Of a DNA stretch of 64,000 bases, positions 1 to 11,084 are shown one piece after another. The translations under genes and the position numbers were made by a program. Source of the stretch: Lactobacillus sp. UCMA15818 (GTDB lineage: Bacteria; Bacillota; Bacilli; Lactobacillales; Lactobacillaceae); contig NZ_VJYB01000001.1 of NCBI RefSeq assembly GCF_030400225.1, forward strand, positions 62,001-126,000, read 5' to 3'. Positions within the stretch are counted from its first letter, which is position 1, and the number at the start of each line of letters is the position of its first letter. The notes beneath the pieces are model-generated. The model had not been told where the DNA came from. It saw nothing but the letters and a program-made list of their open reading frames with translations, and ran no database searches.

Positions 1-42
1 ACGCATTTGAGCGGCTTTAAGTTCTAATGTTTTTGTATCCAA
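1..42 (-). CDS. Probable transketolase N-terminal subunit (5' end only)
   Basis: Only the first 14 codons are in the window. A TTG start at 42 is preceded by a strong AAGGAGG that overlaps the stop codon of the upstream isomerase gene, so the two genes are co-transcribed and translationally close. The peptide begins MDTKTLELKAAQMR, which resembles the start of split transketolase N subunits. That identification is inference from a very short stretch. If right, the enzyme would be the carbon-splitting step for the ketose made by the upstream isomerase. Confidence 0.4.
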   Translation of the reverse strand, partial: MDTKTLELKAAQMR

Positions 43-55
43 GATAATGACCTCC

Positions 56-1489
56 TTAAAGTTCTTTTACAATACTGTTAATATCGCCACGCAAGTAAGC
101 TTGAATGTCTTCTTCAATCGGATCGTAAAAATCTGGTGTGATATCTAAATATTTACATGCTTCATATAAGACTGGGACTACATCTGCTCTTACTGCTGCA
201 ATATGATGGATATACGGCCCGTAAACTAGTTTAGTTTCAAAACGATTTAAATTAGCAAATTTTAACCATAGATAAGTTCCTTGTTCATAGGGACCTGCAC
301 AGGTTTGAGCATTTCCAAGAAGCAGAGAATATTGTCCATTGTCACCATCAAAACGACATAAAGTATAGTTTCCATCTTTAGCCTCGAATGCTACAGAACC
401 AGGGTAATCAAATACAAAATGCGATTTGGGAAGAACGGGTTGATTTTTTGCCGTTGAAAATGGGAAAACACCTAAATGTTGGAGCAACTCTCCATTTTTT
501 TCTTCCGGATGTCTGCAATTAACATCAGCAAAAATAGCTTTCTCATCACCTAATGTAGCAGCTTCAATCAATAATTCAGAAATTACTCCATGAATATCAG
601 TCTCACAAGTAACAGGAGTTCCCTCATCTTGCAAAAGTGATTCAGAAGCATAGGGTAAGATACCTATTTCATCTTGTAATGCTGTCCAACACTGGATTGC
701 TCCTGCATTACAGCCGTATTTATGCATTTTATTGGTTAGTGCGACTTTTAAAGTAGCAACCATTCTCAGATTTTCTGTAGTAATCTCGATTTTAGCTAGG
801 GATTGCAATTTTTCAATGACATTGGTAATTGTAGGATCATTCGTAGCCTGCAAGTGTTTGATTTCTTGGACAAGCTCTGTTAATGGAATCGGTGATAGAG
901 AAATATTGAATTTTTCAAGTAATTCACCTTCATTTATCATTGTTGACCAAAAGTCAAACGGACGTGGTCCAATTTGTAAAATTCTCGTATTTTTAAAAGT
1001 TTTAACAATGTTGCAGACCTTTATGAAATCACAAATTCCTTGTTTAAATTCAGGATCTTCAAGATCGACATTAACTAAATAAGTAAAAGGAACTTGAAAA
1101 CGACGTAGAACTTTACCAATTGCAAATAAACCGCATTGTGTATCACGCAACCGTGAACCATCTGCAGTAGGTGCTTCATCTTTGGGACCCCATAATAGTA
1201 CTGGAATATCAAATTCTTTTGCTAAGCGAGCGCATTCATATTCTGTACCAAAATTTTCATTCGCTAAAAATAGCCCATCAATTTCAGCGTTTTTAAATTT
1301 TTTGGCTATTTTGTGCATTCCATCATCATCATAGAGTAACCCATCAGCGTTAATATCATTAATATCGACATAGTTAATCTCTAATTCGTTGAGCTTATTA
1401 CGAGTTAAGTTCGCAAACTTGATTGCTGCATCTGCAGAGAAAATATTGCGACGAGTTGGGGCGAAGCCAAGAGTTATTTTTTTTGACAT
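56..1489 (-). CDS. L-fucose/L-arabinose isomerase family protein
   Basis: This 477-residue cytoplasmic protein has the overall character of the L-fucose isomerase-like family, which interconverts aldoses and ketoses. No signal peptide or membrane segment is seen. Features visible are an N-terminal sugar-isomerase-like domain (MSKKITLGFAPTRRN) and a C-terminal half rich in the family's conserved His/Glu residues (for example FADVNCRHPEE and GPYIHHIAAVRADV). The ATG is preceded by a GGTGATTT-type site. It is the first gene of a minus-strand operon continuing into a probable transketolase subunit, and it diverges from a LacI-type regulator. The apiosidase-like hydrolase across the regulator suggests that its aldose could be apiose, but the substrate is inference; other pentoses or deoxysugars are possible. 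Confidence 0.8.
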   Translation of the reverse strand: MSKKITLGFAPTRRNIFSADAAIKFANLTRNKLNELEINYVDINDINADGLLYDDDGMHKIAKKFKNAEIDGLFLANENFGTEYECARLAKEFDIPVLLWGPKDEAPTADGSRLRDTQCGLFAIGKVLRRFQVPFTYLVNVDLEDPEFKQGICDFIKVCNIVKTFKNTRILQIGPRPFDFWSTMINEGELLEKFNISLSPIPLTELVQEIKHLQATNDPTITNVIEKLQSLAKIEITTENLRMVATLKVALTNKMHKYGCNAGAIQCWTALQDEIGILPYASESLLQDEGTPVTCETDIHGVISELLIEAATLGDEKAIFADVNCRHPEEKNGELLQHLGVFPFSTAKNQPVLPKSHFVFDYPGSVAFEAKDGNYTLCRFDGDNGQYSLLLGNAQTCAGPYEQGTYLWLKFANLNRFETKLVYGPYIHHIAAVRADVVPVLYEACKYLDITPDFYDPIEEDIQAYLRGDINSIVKEL

Positions 1490-1624
1490 ATTAAATCACC
1501 TTTCTAAACTAAAATTCTTTATTTACAAAAACTAGTTTATTAGTTTATAAGAAAAAAAGCAACTAATTTGCAAAATCTCTCTTAATTTAGTATTATTCTA
1601 GTTGAACTAAAAAGGAGGAGAACC
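1490..1624. promoter_or_regulatory. Divergent promoter region with LacI-type operator half-sites
   Basis: The region separates the isomerase operon from the lacI-type gene. It contains a palindrome AAACTAGTTT at 1529-1538, directly followed by another TTAGTTTA half-site at 1541-1547, and a related AACTAAA near 1604. The 9-mer ACTAGTTTA found here (1531-1539) recurs at 2793-2801 in front of the plus-strand operon. The regulator encoded between them is the obvious candidate ligand; this is inference from shared motifs. Confidence 0.5.
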
Positions 1625-2629
1625 ATGACACTTAAAATGAGTGATATTGCTAAAATTGCGAATGTGTCTAAGTCAGCTGTATCGCTTGCGATTAATGGTA
1701 AGGACGGTATCAGTGAAGAAACACGACAAAAAATTTTAAGAATTATTTCGGAACAAGGATACACTCCCTTACGTAAAAGCCATAAGGATATCTCTCAAGG
1801 AATTGGAGAGGTTACTTTCCTTGTAGTAACCAGTAGCGGTGTAGTTCAAGATGATTATCGCAGCCTTCCGTTTTTTAACAGTCTGATTTCAGCATTGTCT
1901 TTAGATACAAGTCGTTTGAATGGAACACTGAAAACAGTGACAATTTCAGCTGATAATTTGGCCAATAGGCTGAACGATACGGTTTTCTCAAGTGGTGTTT
2001 TAGTATTGGGAACAGATCTGACTAAAAAACAACTATTGCTAATTAAACAGCATGTGCCAAAGGCGGTTTTCTTGGATACTTATTTTGAAGATATTGTTGC
2101 GGATTTTGTAACAATGGATAACTATCAGGGTGCGCAACTTGCCGGAAATTATATAATAGAAAAAGGATATCAAAACATTGGGTACTTTGCTTCTGAAAAC
2201 TTGATGTCAAATTTTAATGAACGTCGTAGAGGGTTTCGTGAAGTTTTAGGTAACGCGGGTATCAAAGTAGCAAATGATCATTTCTACTTTATTTCTCCAA
2301 CCAATCTTGACCCAAAAGGATTAGATTTGAGGAAACTTGGAAGTCCTTTACCAGATGCTATTTTTTGTGAGGATGACTATATTGCAATTAGATTAATCAA
2401 AGCAGCTCAAAAAGAAGGAATCCGTGTGCCAGAAGATCTTGCTGTAATGGGTTTCGATGATATTTTCGAAGGAACACTTATCTCACCTGAATTGTCGACA
2501 ATCCATGTACCAATTGATCAAATTGCTCGTCAAGCTTTGACACAACTTCAAGGACAGTTGGGCACTGATAAATGGAATCCGCAAAAGACTTTAGTTGCAA
2601 CAACATTGATGAAGCGGGAATCAGTATAA
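1625..2629 (+). CDS. LacI/GalR family transcriptional regulator
   Basis: This is a 334-residue regulator of full family length. Residues about 5-25 form the LacI-type helix-turn-helix (SDIAKIANVSKSAVSLAING), and the rest is a periplasmic-binding-like sugar sensor ending in the typical AVMGFDDIFEGTLISPELST block. The start is the ATG after AAAGGAGGAGAACC. It sits between two operons that share the ACTAGTTTA motif, so it is probably the local repressor relieved by the imported sugar or an intermediate. It could also respond to HPr-Ser-P like CcpA paralogues, but nothing seen favours that. Confidence 0.9.
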   Translation: MTLKMSDIAKIANVSKSAVSLAINGKDGISEETRQKILRIISEQGYTPLRKSHKDISQGIGEVTFLVVTSSGVVQDDYRSLPFFNSLISALSLDTSRLNGTLKTVTISADNLANRLNDTVFSSGVLVLGTDLTKKQLLLIKQHVPKAVFLDTYFEDIVADFVTMDNYQGAQLAGNYIIEKGYQNIGYFASENLMSNFNERRRGFREVLGNAGIKVANDHFYFISPTNLDPKGLDLRKLGSPLPDAIFCEDDYIAIRLIKAAQKEGIRVPEDLAVMGFDDIFEGTLISPELSTIHVPIDQIARQALTQLQGQLGTDKWNPQKTLVATTLMKRESV

Positions 2630-2653
2630 TTAAAATTAACAGTAATTTATTTG

Positions 2654-2690
2654 AGCAGGTTTTGCATTACAAAATCCTGTTTTTTTATTT
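2654..2690 (+). terminator. Rho-independent terminator after lacI-type gene
   Basis: GCAGGTTTTG pairs with CAAAATCCTGT (one bulged A) around a short loop and is followed by a run of seven T. It isolates the regulator gene from the glycoside operon downstream. Confidence 0.75.
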
Positions 2691-2714
2691 TAGTCTTAAT
2701 TTAGAAAATTAAGG

Positions 2715-2803
2715 TTGACTATACTAAAATGACATGCTAATCTATGGATGGTAAATGAAACTAAAATATCATATATGATTATCTGTTGCTTTACTAGTTT
2801 AGT
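2715..2803 (+). promoter_or_regulatory. Putative promoter and operator of the glycoside operon
   Basis: TTGACT at 2715-2720 and TAATCT at 2738-2743 are 17 bases apart and form a plausible sigma-A promoter. Downstream at 2793-2803 lies ACTAGTTTAGT, sharing nine bases with the operator region beside the divergent isomerase gene. Placement downstream of the start site would suit repression by roadblock. Assignment is by motif reading only. Confidence 0.45.
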
Positions 2804-2841
2804 TTTTAAATGATAAATTAATTAAATAAGGAGGTGGCAAC

Positions 2842-6023
<3,182 letters not shown>

Positions 6024-6055
6024 TTTATATTGGATTGTAGTATGAGGAGGTTATT

Positions 6056-6988
6056 ATGAAACATTTTAAGCTTAATATTGGGAAAAATGGAGGCTATGCT
6101 GAATTCTATCTTCAGGAGCAAGATTTTGAAATTGATCCTGCGCGTAAATTTCCTACTATAGTAATCTGTCCAGGGGGAGTGTTCATGTGGACATCATCAC
6201 GCGAAGGTGAACCAATTGCTCAACGTTTTCTTGCAGAAGGATTTCATTGTGTTATTGTACATTATGCAACTGAAGGAATTAAAGCATATCAAACTGATAG
6301 AGTTGAAAAGTTACCGCAAAGTCCTGTTTCAAAGTTTCCCAATCCAGTAGTAGAGGTTGCTCAAGTACTTGTATATCTGCGGGAAAATAGTGACCAATTT
6401 GCAGTTGCAAAAGATCAAATTACTGTAATGGGTTTTTCCGCTGGAGGTACAGTGGCAGCATGGCTAGGAGTCTTTTGGAATACCAAATGGCTAGCTGAAA
6501 AGGTTCAGAAAAAAAATGACTTCTTTAAACCAAATTCATTAATGCTTGGCTATCCTGCGCTAGATGTATCCTTGAAATCAGATCGAAAATTTCACACCTC
6601 ACAACCACAAAAAAGTCCAAAAGGTGTTATTATCGCAGCATATGCCGCTACTGGGGAAATTCATCCGGAGCAAGCTGAACTAGACCGTATGAACCCAAGA
6701 AAATATGTTTCAAAAGATATGCCACCGACTTTTATCTGGCATACACAAGAAGATCCACTAGTTCCTGTTTATAATTCTCTTTGGTTTGCAGAAGCGTTAG
6801 AAAAACAAAAAATTCCAGTTGAACTACATGTTTTTTCAAAAGGAAAACATGGCTTAGCATTAGGAGATTATCGTACTGGAATTAAGCAGAATCAGACAAG
6901 CGCTCAAATTTACAAATGGGTGGATCTTTTTTTGGAATGGCTTTACCCTTATAAAACAATTCGCGGTAGTTTCTACAGGGGTCTGTAA
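6056..6988 (+). CDS. Alpha/beta hydrolase, probable sugar-ester esterase
   Basis: The 310-residue cytoplasmic protein has the acetyl-esterase/acetyl-xylan-esterase-like alpha/beta hydrolase fold. The nucleophile elbow is MGFSAGGT (Ser128); the likely acid and base are Asp233 in TQEDPLVP and His265 in GKHGLALG. The oxyanion-hole region is VICPGGVF (37-43). The gene follows the PTS gene by 32 bases with a GAGGAGG site and precedes a strong terminator, so it is the last gene of the operon. It probably removes acyl groups from the imported plant glycoside, which is inference from context. Confidence 0.85.
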   Translation: MKHFKLNIGKNGGYAEFYLQEQDFEIDPARKFPTIVICPGGVFMWTSSREGEPIAQRFLAEGFHCVIVHYATEGIKAYQTDRVEKLPQSPVSKFPNPVVEVAQVLVYLRENSDQFAVAKDQITVMGFSAGGTVAAWLGVFWNTKWLAEKVQKKNDFFKPNSLMLGYPALDVSLKSDRKFHTSQPQKSPKGVIIAAYAATGEIHPEQAELDRMNPRKYVSKDMPPTFIWHTQEDPLVPVYNSLWFAEALEKQKIPVELHVFSKGKHGLALGDYRTGIKQNQTSAQIYKWVDLFLEWLYPYKTIRGSFYRGL

Positions 6989-7025
6989 CGTTTAAATAAT
7001 TTTTCAAATTAATACATTAATTAAG

Positions 7026-7061
7026 AAGACTAGAACATCGCTCATATGTTCTAGTCTTTTT
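7026..7061 (+). terminator. Strong terminator of the glycoside operon
   Basis: AAGACTAGAACAT (7026-7038) pairs perfectly with ATGTTCTAGTCTT (7046-7058) and is followed by T residues. It also lies at the 3' end of the opposing GAPDH gene and may work in both directions. Confidence 0.85.
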
Positions 7062-7093
7062 GCATTACTATTAGTAGTTACAATATCTTAATT

Positions 7094-8095
7094 TTATAAT
7101 TGTGTAAAATATTTTAAAGTTCTAACTAATTGAGAAGTGTATGACATCTCATTATCGTACCAAGCAACAGTTTTTACTAACTGTTTACCATTAACTTCCA
7201 TTATTTTTGTTTGTGTCTCATCAAATAAAGAACCATAAGTCATCCCAATAATATCTGTGGATACTATTGGATCTGTATTGTACCCGAAAGATTCATTAGC
7301 AGCTAATTTCATCACATGATTAAGCTCTGCTAGGGATGTATTTTTTTCAAGAACTGTATATAACTCTGTGAGTGAACCTGCTTTAACTGGAACTCTTTGA
7401 GAAACACCATCAAGTTTCCCACTTAATTCTGGGATTACTTGTCCAATTGCTTTTGCAGCTCCAGTTGAAGTTGGAACAATGTTTTCAGCTGCTGCTCTTG
7501 CGCGACGATAGTCACCCTTGCGATGAGGGCCGTCAAGAGTCATTTGATCTCCAGTATAGGCATGAATAGTAGTCATTAAACCTTCTATAATATCGAAATT
7601 CTTATTCAAAACCTGAGCCATAGGTGCTAGAGAATTCGTCGTACAAGATGCACCAGAAATAATCTTTTCATTCCCAGTTAGTGTTTTATGATTAGTGTTA
7701 AAAACAATGGTTGGCACATCATTTCCTGCAAATGCCGAAATTAAAACTTTTTTTGCACCAGCTTCCAAATGCGCTTTTGCTTTTTCCTTAGAAGTAAAGA
7801 AACCTGTGCATTCAAGGACAATGTCAACTCCTAACTTCTTCCATGGTAATTTTGAAGGATCTGGATTTGAAAAGACCTCAACAGGGTGCTCATTAACAAA
7901 TATTTTACGATCTTTTGCATAAACAGTACCATTAAATTTTCCTTGGGTCGTATCAAATTTCAATAGATTCGCTAACATTTTTACATCAGTTAAATCGTTT
8001 ATTGCTAGAACTTCGATGCCTTTAACTTCCTGTATTCTTCGAAAAGCTAACCTGCCAATTCTTCCAAAACCATTTATTGCGACTGTAACTGTCAT
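7094..8095 (-). CDS. gap: Glyceraldehyde-3-phosphate dehydrogenase (phosphorylating)
   Basis: This 333-residue enzyme oxidises glyceraldehyde 3-phosphate to 1,3-bisphosphoglycerate. It has the N-terminal NAD-binding motif INGFGRIGR, the catalytic SGASCTTNS (Cys151) and the C-terminal [13 protein letters not shown]. An ATG 15 bases upstream is in frame, but that ATG is part of the TATGGAGGTAATTAAT ribosome binding site, so the start at 8095 is preferred. The gene stands alone, without pgk or tpi, and diverges from an AraC-type regulator. It may be a second, conditionally expressed GAPDH; whether the main glycolytic gene lies elsewhere cannot be seen here. Confidence 0.93.
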   Translation of the reverse strand: MTVTVAINGFGRIGRLAFRRIQEVKGIEVLAINDLTDVKMLANLLKFDTTQGKFNGTVYAKDRKIFVNEHPVEVFSNPDPSKLPWKKLGVDIVLECTGFFTSKEKAKAHLEAGAKKVLISAFAGNDVPTIVFNTNHKTLTGNEKIISGASCTTNSLAPMAQVLNKNFDIIEGLMTTIHAYTGDQMTLDGPHRKGDYRRARAAAENIVPTSTGAAKAIGQVIPELSGKLDGVSQRVPVKAGSLTELYTVLEKNTSLAELNHVMKLAANESFGYNTDPIVSTDIIGMTYGSLFDETQTKIMEVNGKQLVKTVAWYDNEMSYTSQLVRTLKYFTQL

Positions 8096-8221
8096 ATTAA
8101 TTACCTCCATATTATTTTTAAATACAGTAACTGACTACACCAAAAGTATAGCTTATAAAATTATGTGATATAATGTGTTATATGAAGATAATAACTATAC
8201 TATTTGTAGGAGAAATTAGAA

Positions 8222-9082
8222 ATGCCACAACAAGATCATTTTAAAGACAGAATTGTTAATATTGATTTTATCGCTGATAGTCAGTTGGAAGAAATTCCGT
8301 ATAAAAATAGTTATACTCTTACATTACTTACTTCAGGTTTTTTCAGTGGAATATTGAATGGGATTTCTGTAAACATTAAAACACCATGTCTTTTATGTTT
8401 TACAGATCAGGATCAACTGATTATAACCAAACAACAACACGTGGTTGCTCCAACTATAAAATTCGATGCGGCCTTTTTATGTACGCTTAGAACTTCTGAA
8501 AATAAATATCTATCATCAAAAAGCCCAAGTATTAAAGTTGGAATGAAACTTTTTGAAAGAAACAATTATTTAGAAAGAACTGGTTCCTATCAACTTAATA
8601 ATCGAATTTATCCGAAAATTATTGAAAAATTTTTTGTTGCTGGAAGTGAGATTGCAGTTCAAAGTGATGAATTTTGGGTTTGTCGTATAAAAAAATATTT
8701 AATAGAATTGCTGTCAATGGTAGATGAATTAGAAAAATCAAGCAAGAATACACCATTTAATAGGGCAGTAAATTATATTCATCTGAATTATGCAAATAAA
8801 ATAACATTGGATGATTTGATGGCACATTCCTTTTTGAATCGAGAGTCATTAAATCGAAAATTCCGAGAAAAATATGGTTGTACGGCAATGAAATATCTGC
8901 TCTTATATAGGATAAAAATGTCTAAGGAGTTATTAACACATACCGGTCTTAGTTTGAACGAGATAGCATGTTCCACAGGTTTTTCTTATGATACATACTT
9001 TATAAGGCAATTTAAAAAAATTGTACAAAAAAAACCAACTGACTATAGAAACGCTACTAGAAAAATAGCATTATATCAATAA
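8222..9082 (+). CDS. AraC family transcriptional regulator
   Basis: The protein is 286 residues with a C-terminal two-helix-turn-helix DNA-binding domain (about 180-280), including LDDLMAHSFLNRESLNRKF and the second motif LNEIACSTGFSYDTYFIRQFKK. The N-terminal 170 residues are a sensor of unrecognised type without the usual clear cupin signature. The ATG follows GTAGGAGAAATTAGAA. It diverges from the lone gap gene across about 125 bases, so it probably regulates that gene; the inducer is unknown. Confidence 0.88.
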   Translation: MPQQDHFKDRIVNIDFIADSQLEEIPYKNSYTLTLLTSGFFSGILNGISVNIKTPCLLCFTDQDQLIITKQQHVVAPTIKFDAAFLCTLRTSENKYLSSKSPSIKVGMKLFERNNYLERTGSYQLNNRIYPKIIEKFFVAGSEIAVQSDEFWVCRIKKYLIELLSMVDELEKSSKNTPFNRAVNYIHLNYANKITLDDLMAHSFLNRESLNRKFREKYGCTAMKYLLLYRIKMSKELLTHTGLSLNEIACSTGFSYDTYFIRQFKKIVQKKPTDYRNATRKIALYQ

Positions 9083-9187
9083 AATTTGGTTGAGTAGGGT
9101 GAAGGTATGATAGACGTCTATAGAAATTGTAACTATAGTATTTTTATTCAAATTAATGCTTACAAAGAATGAGATTAAGGAGATAAC

Positions 9188-9379
9188 ATGAAAAAAATAA
9201 TTTGGTCAACAGTCTTGTTTTTAACGGGTGTAATGCTTATTTTAGAAATTTACTTATTTTTAAAGGCTATATTTACTCAAACATTAGATAGTAATATGTT
9301 TATAAATGGTGTATGCATTTTAACAGCTTTTCTATTTTTCACTTCTATATACAAGTTATTTTTAAAAAAGGCACACTAA
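9188..9379 (+). CDS. Small two-span membrane protein of unknown function
   Basis: The predicted 63-residue protein has two hydrophobic segments (about 5-27 and 38-58), a basic N terminus (MKKIIW) and a basic C terminus (KLFLKKAH). A good AAGGAGATAAC site precedes the ATG, which supports it as a real gene. I do not recognise a family. It follows the AraC gene by about 105 bases and ends before a long hairpin at 9531-9607. Confidence 0.6.
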   Translation: MKKIIWSTVLFLTGVMLILEIYLFLKAIFTQTLDSNMFINGVCILTAFLFFTSIYKLFLKKAH

Positions 9380-9530
9380 TTTGTTTATTTTTTCATCTTT
9401 TGAATATTGAGAAAATAGTAACATGTAGAATTGTAAAGTCTTTTAGAATTGACACATCGCTAAGGCTAATAATTACGATAATTAAAAGATATAATCGTAG
9501 CAACTTGTTTTTATGCTTATCTAGATATAA

Positions 9531-9610
9531 AAAATCACTCCAAAATAACGGGTATCCACAAGGATTGGAAACAACTGGTGGCCTGTGTTATAAAAGGAGT
9601 GACTTTTTTA
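9531..9610 (+). terminator. Long-stemmed structured terminator-like element
   Basis: AAAATCACTCC (9531-9541) pairs with GGAGTGACTTTT (9596-9607) and is followed by T-rich sequence. The 54-base interior holds more pairing: ATAAC with GTTAT, and ATCC-ACAA-GGAT. It is larger than an ordinary terminator and could be the 3' part of a small RNA. A relative with the same outer stem and a short loop lies at 35550-35588. Confidence 0.5.
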
Positions 9611-9626
9611 TTTTTTCATGATAATT

Positions 9627-10454
9627 CTATAGTGAACTTAGCAAATTCTTTATTTTATCTTCCGTATCCGTGTTAGGTGCAGGGGCGTTAATGAATAGTT
9701 TAAGATTCATGTTGTCTGCCACAAAAAAACTGGTATGTTCAAATATTAGTTTTCCCGCTTTAGGATGATTAAAAGTTTTGTAGTTTCCTTCCTCATGTTC
9801 AACATTATGCATTGACCACCATTTGGTAAAATCAGGACTTTTTCTTTTTAACTTCTCTACAAATTCAATTACCCAAGGATCTTCGATATATTTACTGCAT
9901 TCTGCTCGAAAGCGGGCAACTAGTCCTTGAGCCTGCTTATCCCATTCAGTAAATCTTTTTTTGTACTCGGAGTTTGTAAACATTAACCACACACAATTTC
10001 TGTCTTCAGCCTTAATCGTATCAAAGTCGATCAAAACGATTCTTGCAGCATTATTCCAAGCGACAAGATTCCAGCGAGTATCAAGAATTAGTGCAGGAGA
10101 GTGTGCTAAGCTATCCAACATTCTTTGCAGCATAGGACTGACAGTCTGTTGTTGTGCGGGAATGTCCATGGGAGCAACTTGATGGGCAAGAGTGTACAAA
10201 TGACGGGTTTCTTCTGCATTCAACATTAGCACACGGCGCAAACTTTCTAAAACCTGTGCTGAAACTTGTATTTCCCGTCCTTGTTCTAACCATGTGTACC
10301 ATGTAATGCCAATCCCTGCGAGAGATGCAACTTCTTCACGCCTTAAACCAGGTGTCCTCCGGTGAGAACCCACGGGGAGACCAACTTGTGCAGGAGAAAT
10401 TTTAGCTCTGCGTGTTTTTAGAAAGTCACTAAGTTCTTGATATCTAGATGTGAC
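9627..10454 (-). pseudogene. MmyB-like XRE regulator, 5'-truncated by an IS605-type end
   Basis: The open frame encodes a Cro/C1-type helix-turn-helix (RTPGLRREEVASLAGIGITW) followed by an MmyB-like ligand-binding domain, as in about 270-residue regulators of short-chain dehydrogenases. Upstream of the only usable start (GTG at 10373) the frame continues with the family's normal N terminus, LSDFLKTRRAKIS, up to a stop at 10455-10457. No start codon is present in that stretch. The stop lies inside a transposon right end (10448-10550). The original start and promoter have thus been lost; a short protein from the GTG would lack the first helix. It could still be expressed, but probably is not functional. 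Confidence 0.6.
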
Positions 10455-10550
10455 TTACGTCGGCACTAAAGTACCGAGCTTCTAGGAACAAGCATAACTT
10501 ATCTCATACATTTCAGTATTCGACAGCGGTTTACTCTATTTTACTAAGGT
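10448..10550 (-). mobile_element. IS200/IS605-type right end with subterminal hairpin
   Basis: Downstream of the truncated tnpB, the minus strand reads CGGTACTTTAGTGCCG, a six-base-pair hairpin with a four-base loop, then ACGTAAGTCACAT. Subterminal hairpins of this kind mark IS200/IS605 ends. A diverged copy of the same end lies at 15126-15152. In intact elements this region also encodes the 3' part of the omega RNA that guides TnpB. Confidence 0.6.
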
Positions 10551-10970
10551 TTAGCCCAAACCAAGTTTTAATATATTTTTACTTGCATTTACATCTCTAT
10601 TTAGCTGTGTATGGCATTGCGGACAAGTCCAAGCACGAATATCTAGTTCATGTTTACCACCATCATACCCACAATTAAAGCAAATTTGACTAGTCTTGTA
10701 TGGATTAACCACACTAAGGACTTTGCCATACCATTTGCACTTATATTCCAACATTAGTCTAAGCATTCTCCAAGATTGATTAGCGATTGCTCTAGCTAGT
10801 TTGTGATTCTTAATCATATTATTAGTTTTTAAGTCTTCAATCACTAGAGTGTCATATTTTCTAACTAGCTCAGTTGTAATCTTATGAAGATAATCTTTCC
10901 TTTTATGCTTAAAAGCATAAGTTTTCTTAGTTACCGACCCTATAAAAATAACAGGGGTAATACAAAACAT
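10551..10970 (-). pseudogene. tnpB: TnpB (IS605 family) C-terminal fragment
   Basis: The 139-codon frame matches the C-terminal third of TnpB RNA-guided nucleases. It has the RuvC-II block (LVIEDLKTNNMIKN), the zinc ribbon (CFNCGY ... CPQCHT) and the RuvC-III aspartate in RDVNASKNI. Full-length TnpB is about 370-420 residues, so the N-terminal two thirds are missing and no tnpA is present. The first ten or so residues look like fused unrelated sequence. Catalytic acids that remain are not mutated, but RuvC-I is absent, so the fragment should not cut DNA. Confidence 0.8.
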
Positions 10971-10976
10971 AAGCAG

Positions 10977-10992
10977 GTAGTATTTATACTAC
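10977..10992. repeat. 16-base palindrome upstream of MFS gene
   Basis: GTAGTATTTATACTAC is a perfect inverted repeat (arms GTAGTAT and ATACTAC). It lies between the tnpB relic and the MFS gene. It could be an operator for the transporter or a hairpin from the lost left end of the IS; sequence alone does not decide. Confidence 0.35.
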
Positions 10993-11084
10993 TATAAATG
11001 CCTATCTAGTAGAGACATGTAACTCGGAATATACTATGAATAGTACTTATGTAAAGTATAATTCAGAGATGAGGTTAAAAAGTA

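Noticed and set aside
732-1082. Plus-strand frame of 116 codons
   Set aside because: It lies wholly antisense to the isomerase gene, has no ribosome site and does not resemble a protein family.
9313-9621. 102-codon frame overlapping the small membrane gene
   Set aside because: It overlaps the better-supported gene in another frame and reads through the structured element at 9531-9607; no ribosome site.
10111-10302. Other-frame frames inside the MmyB-like regulator
   Set aside because: They are shadows of the real coding frame.
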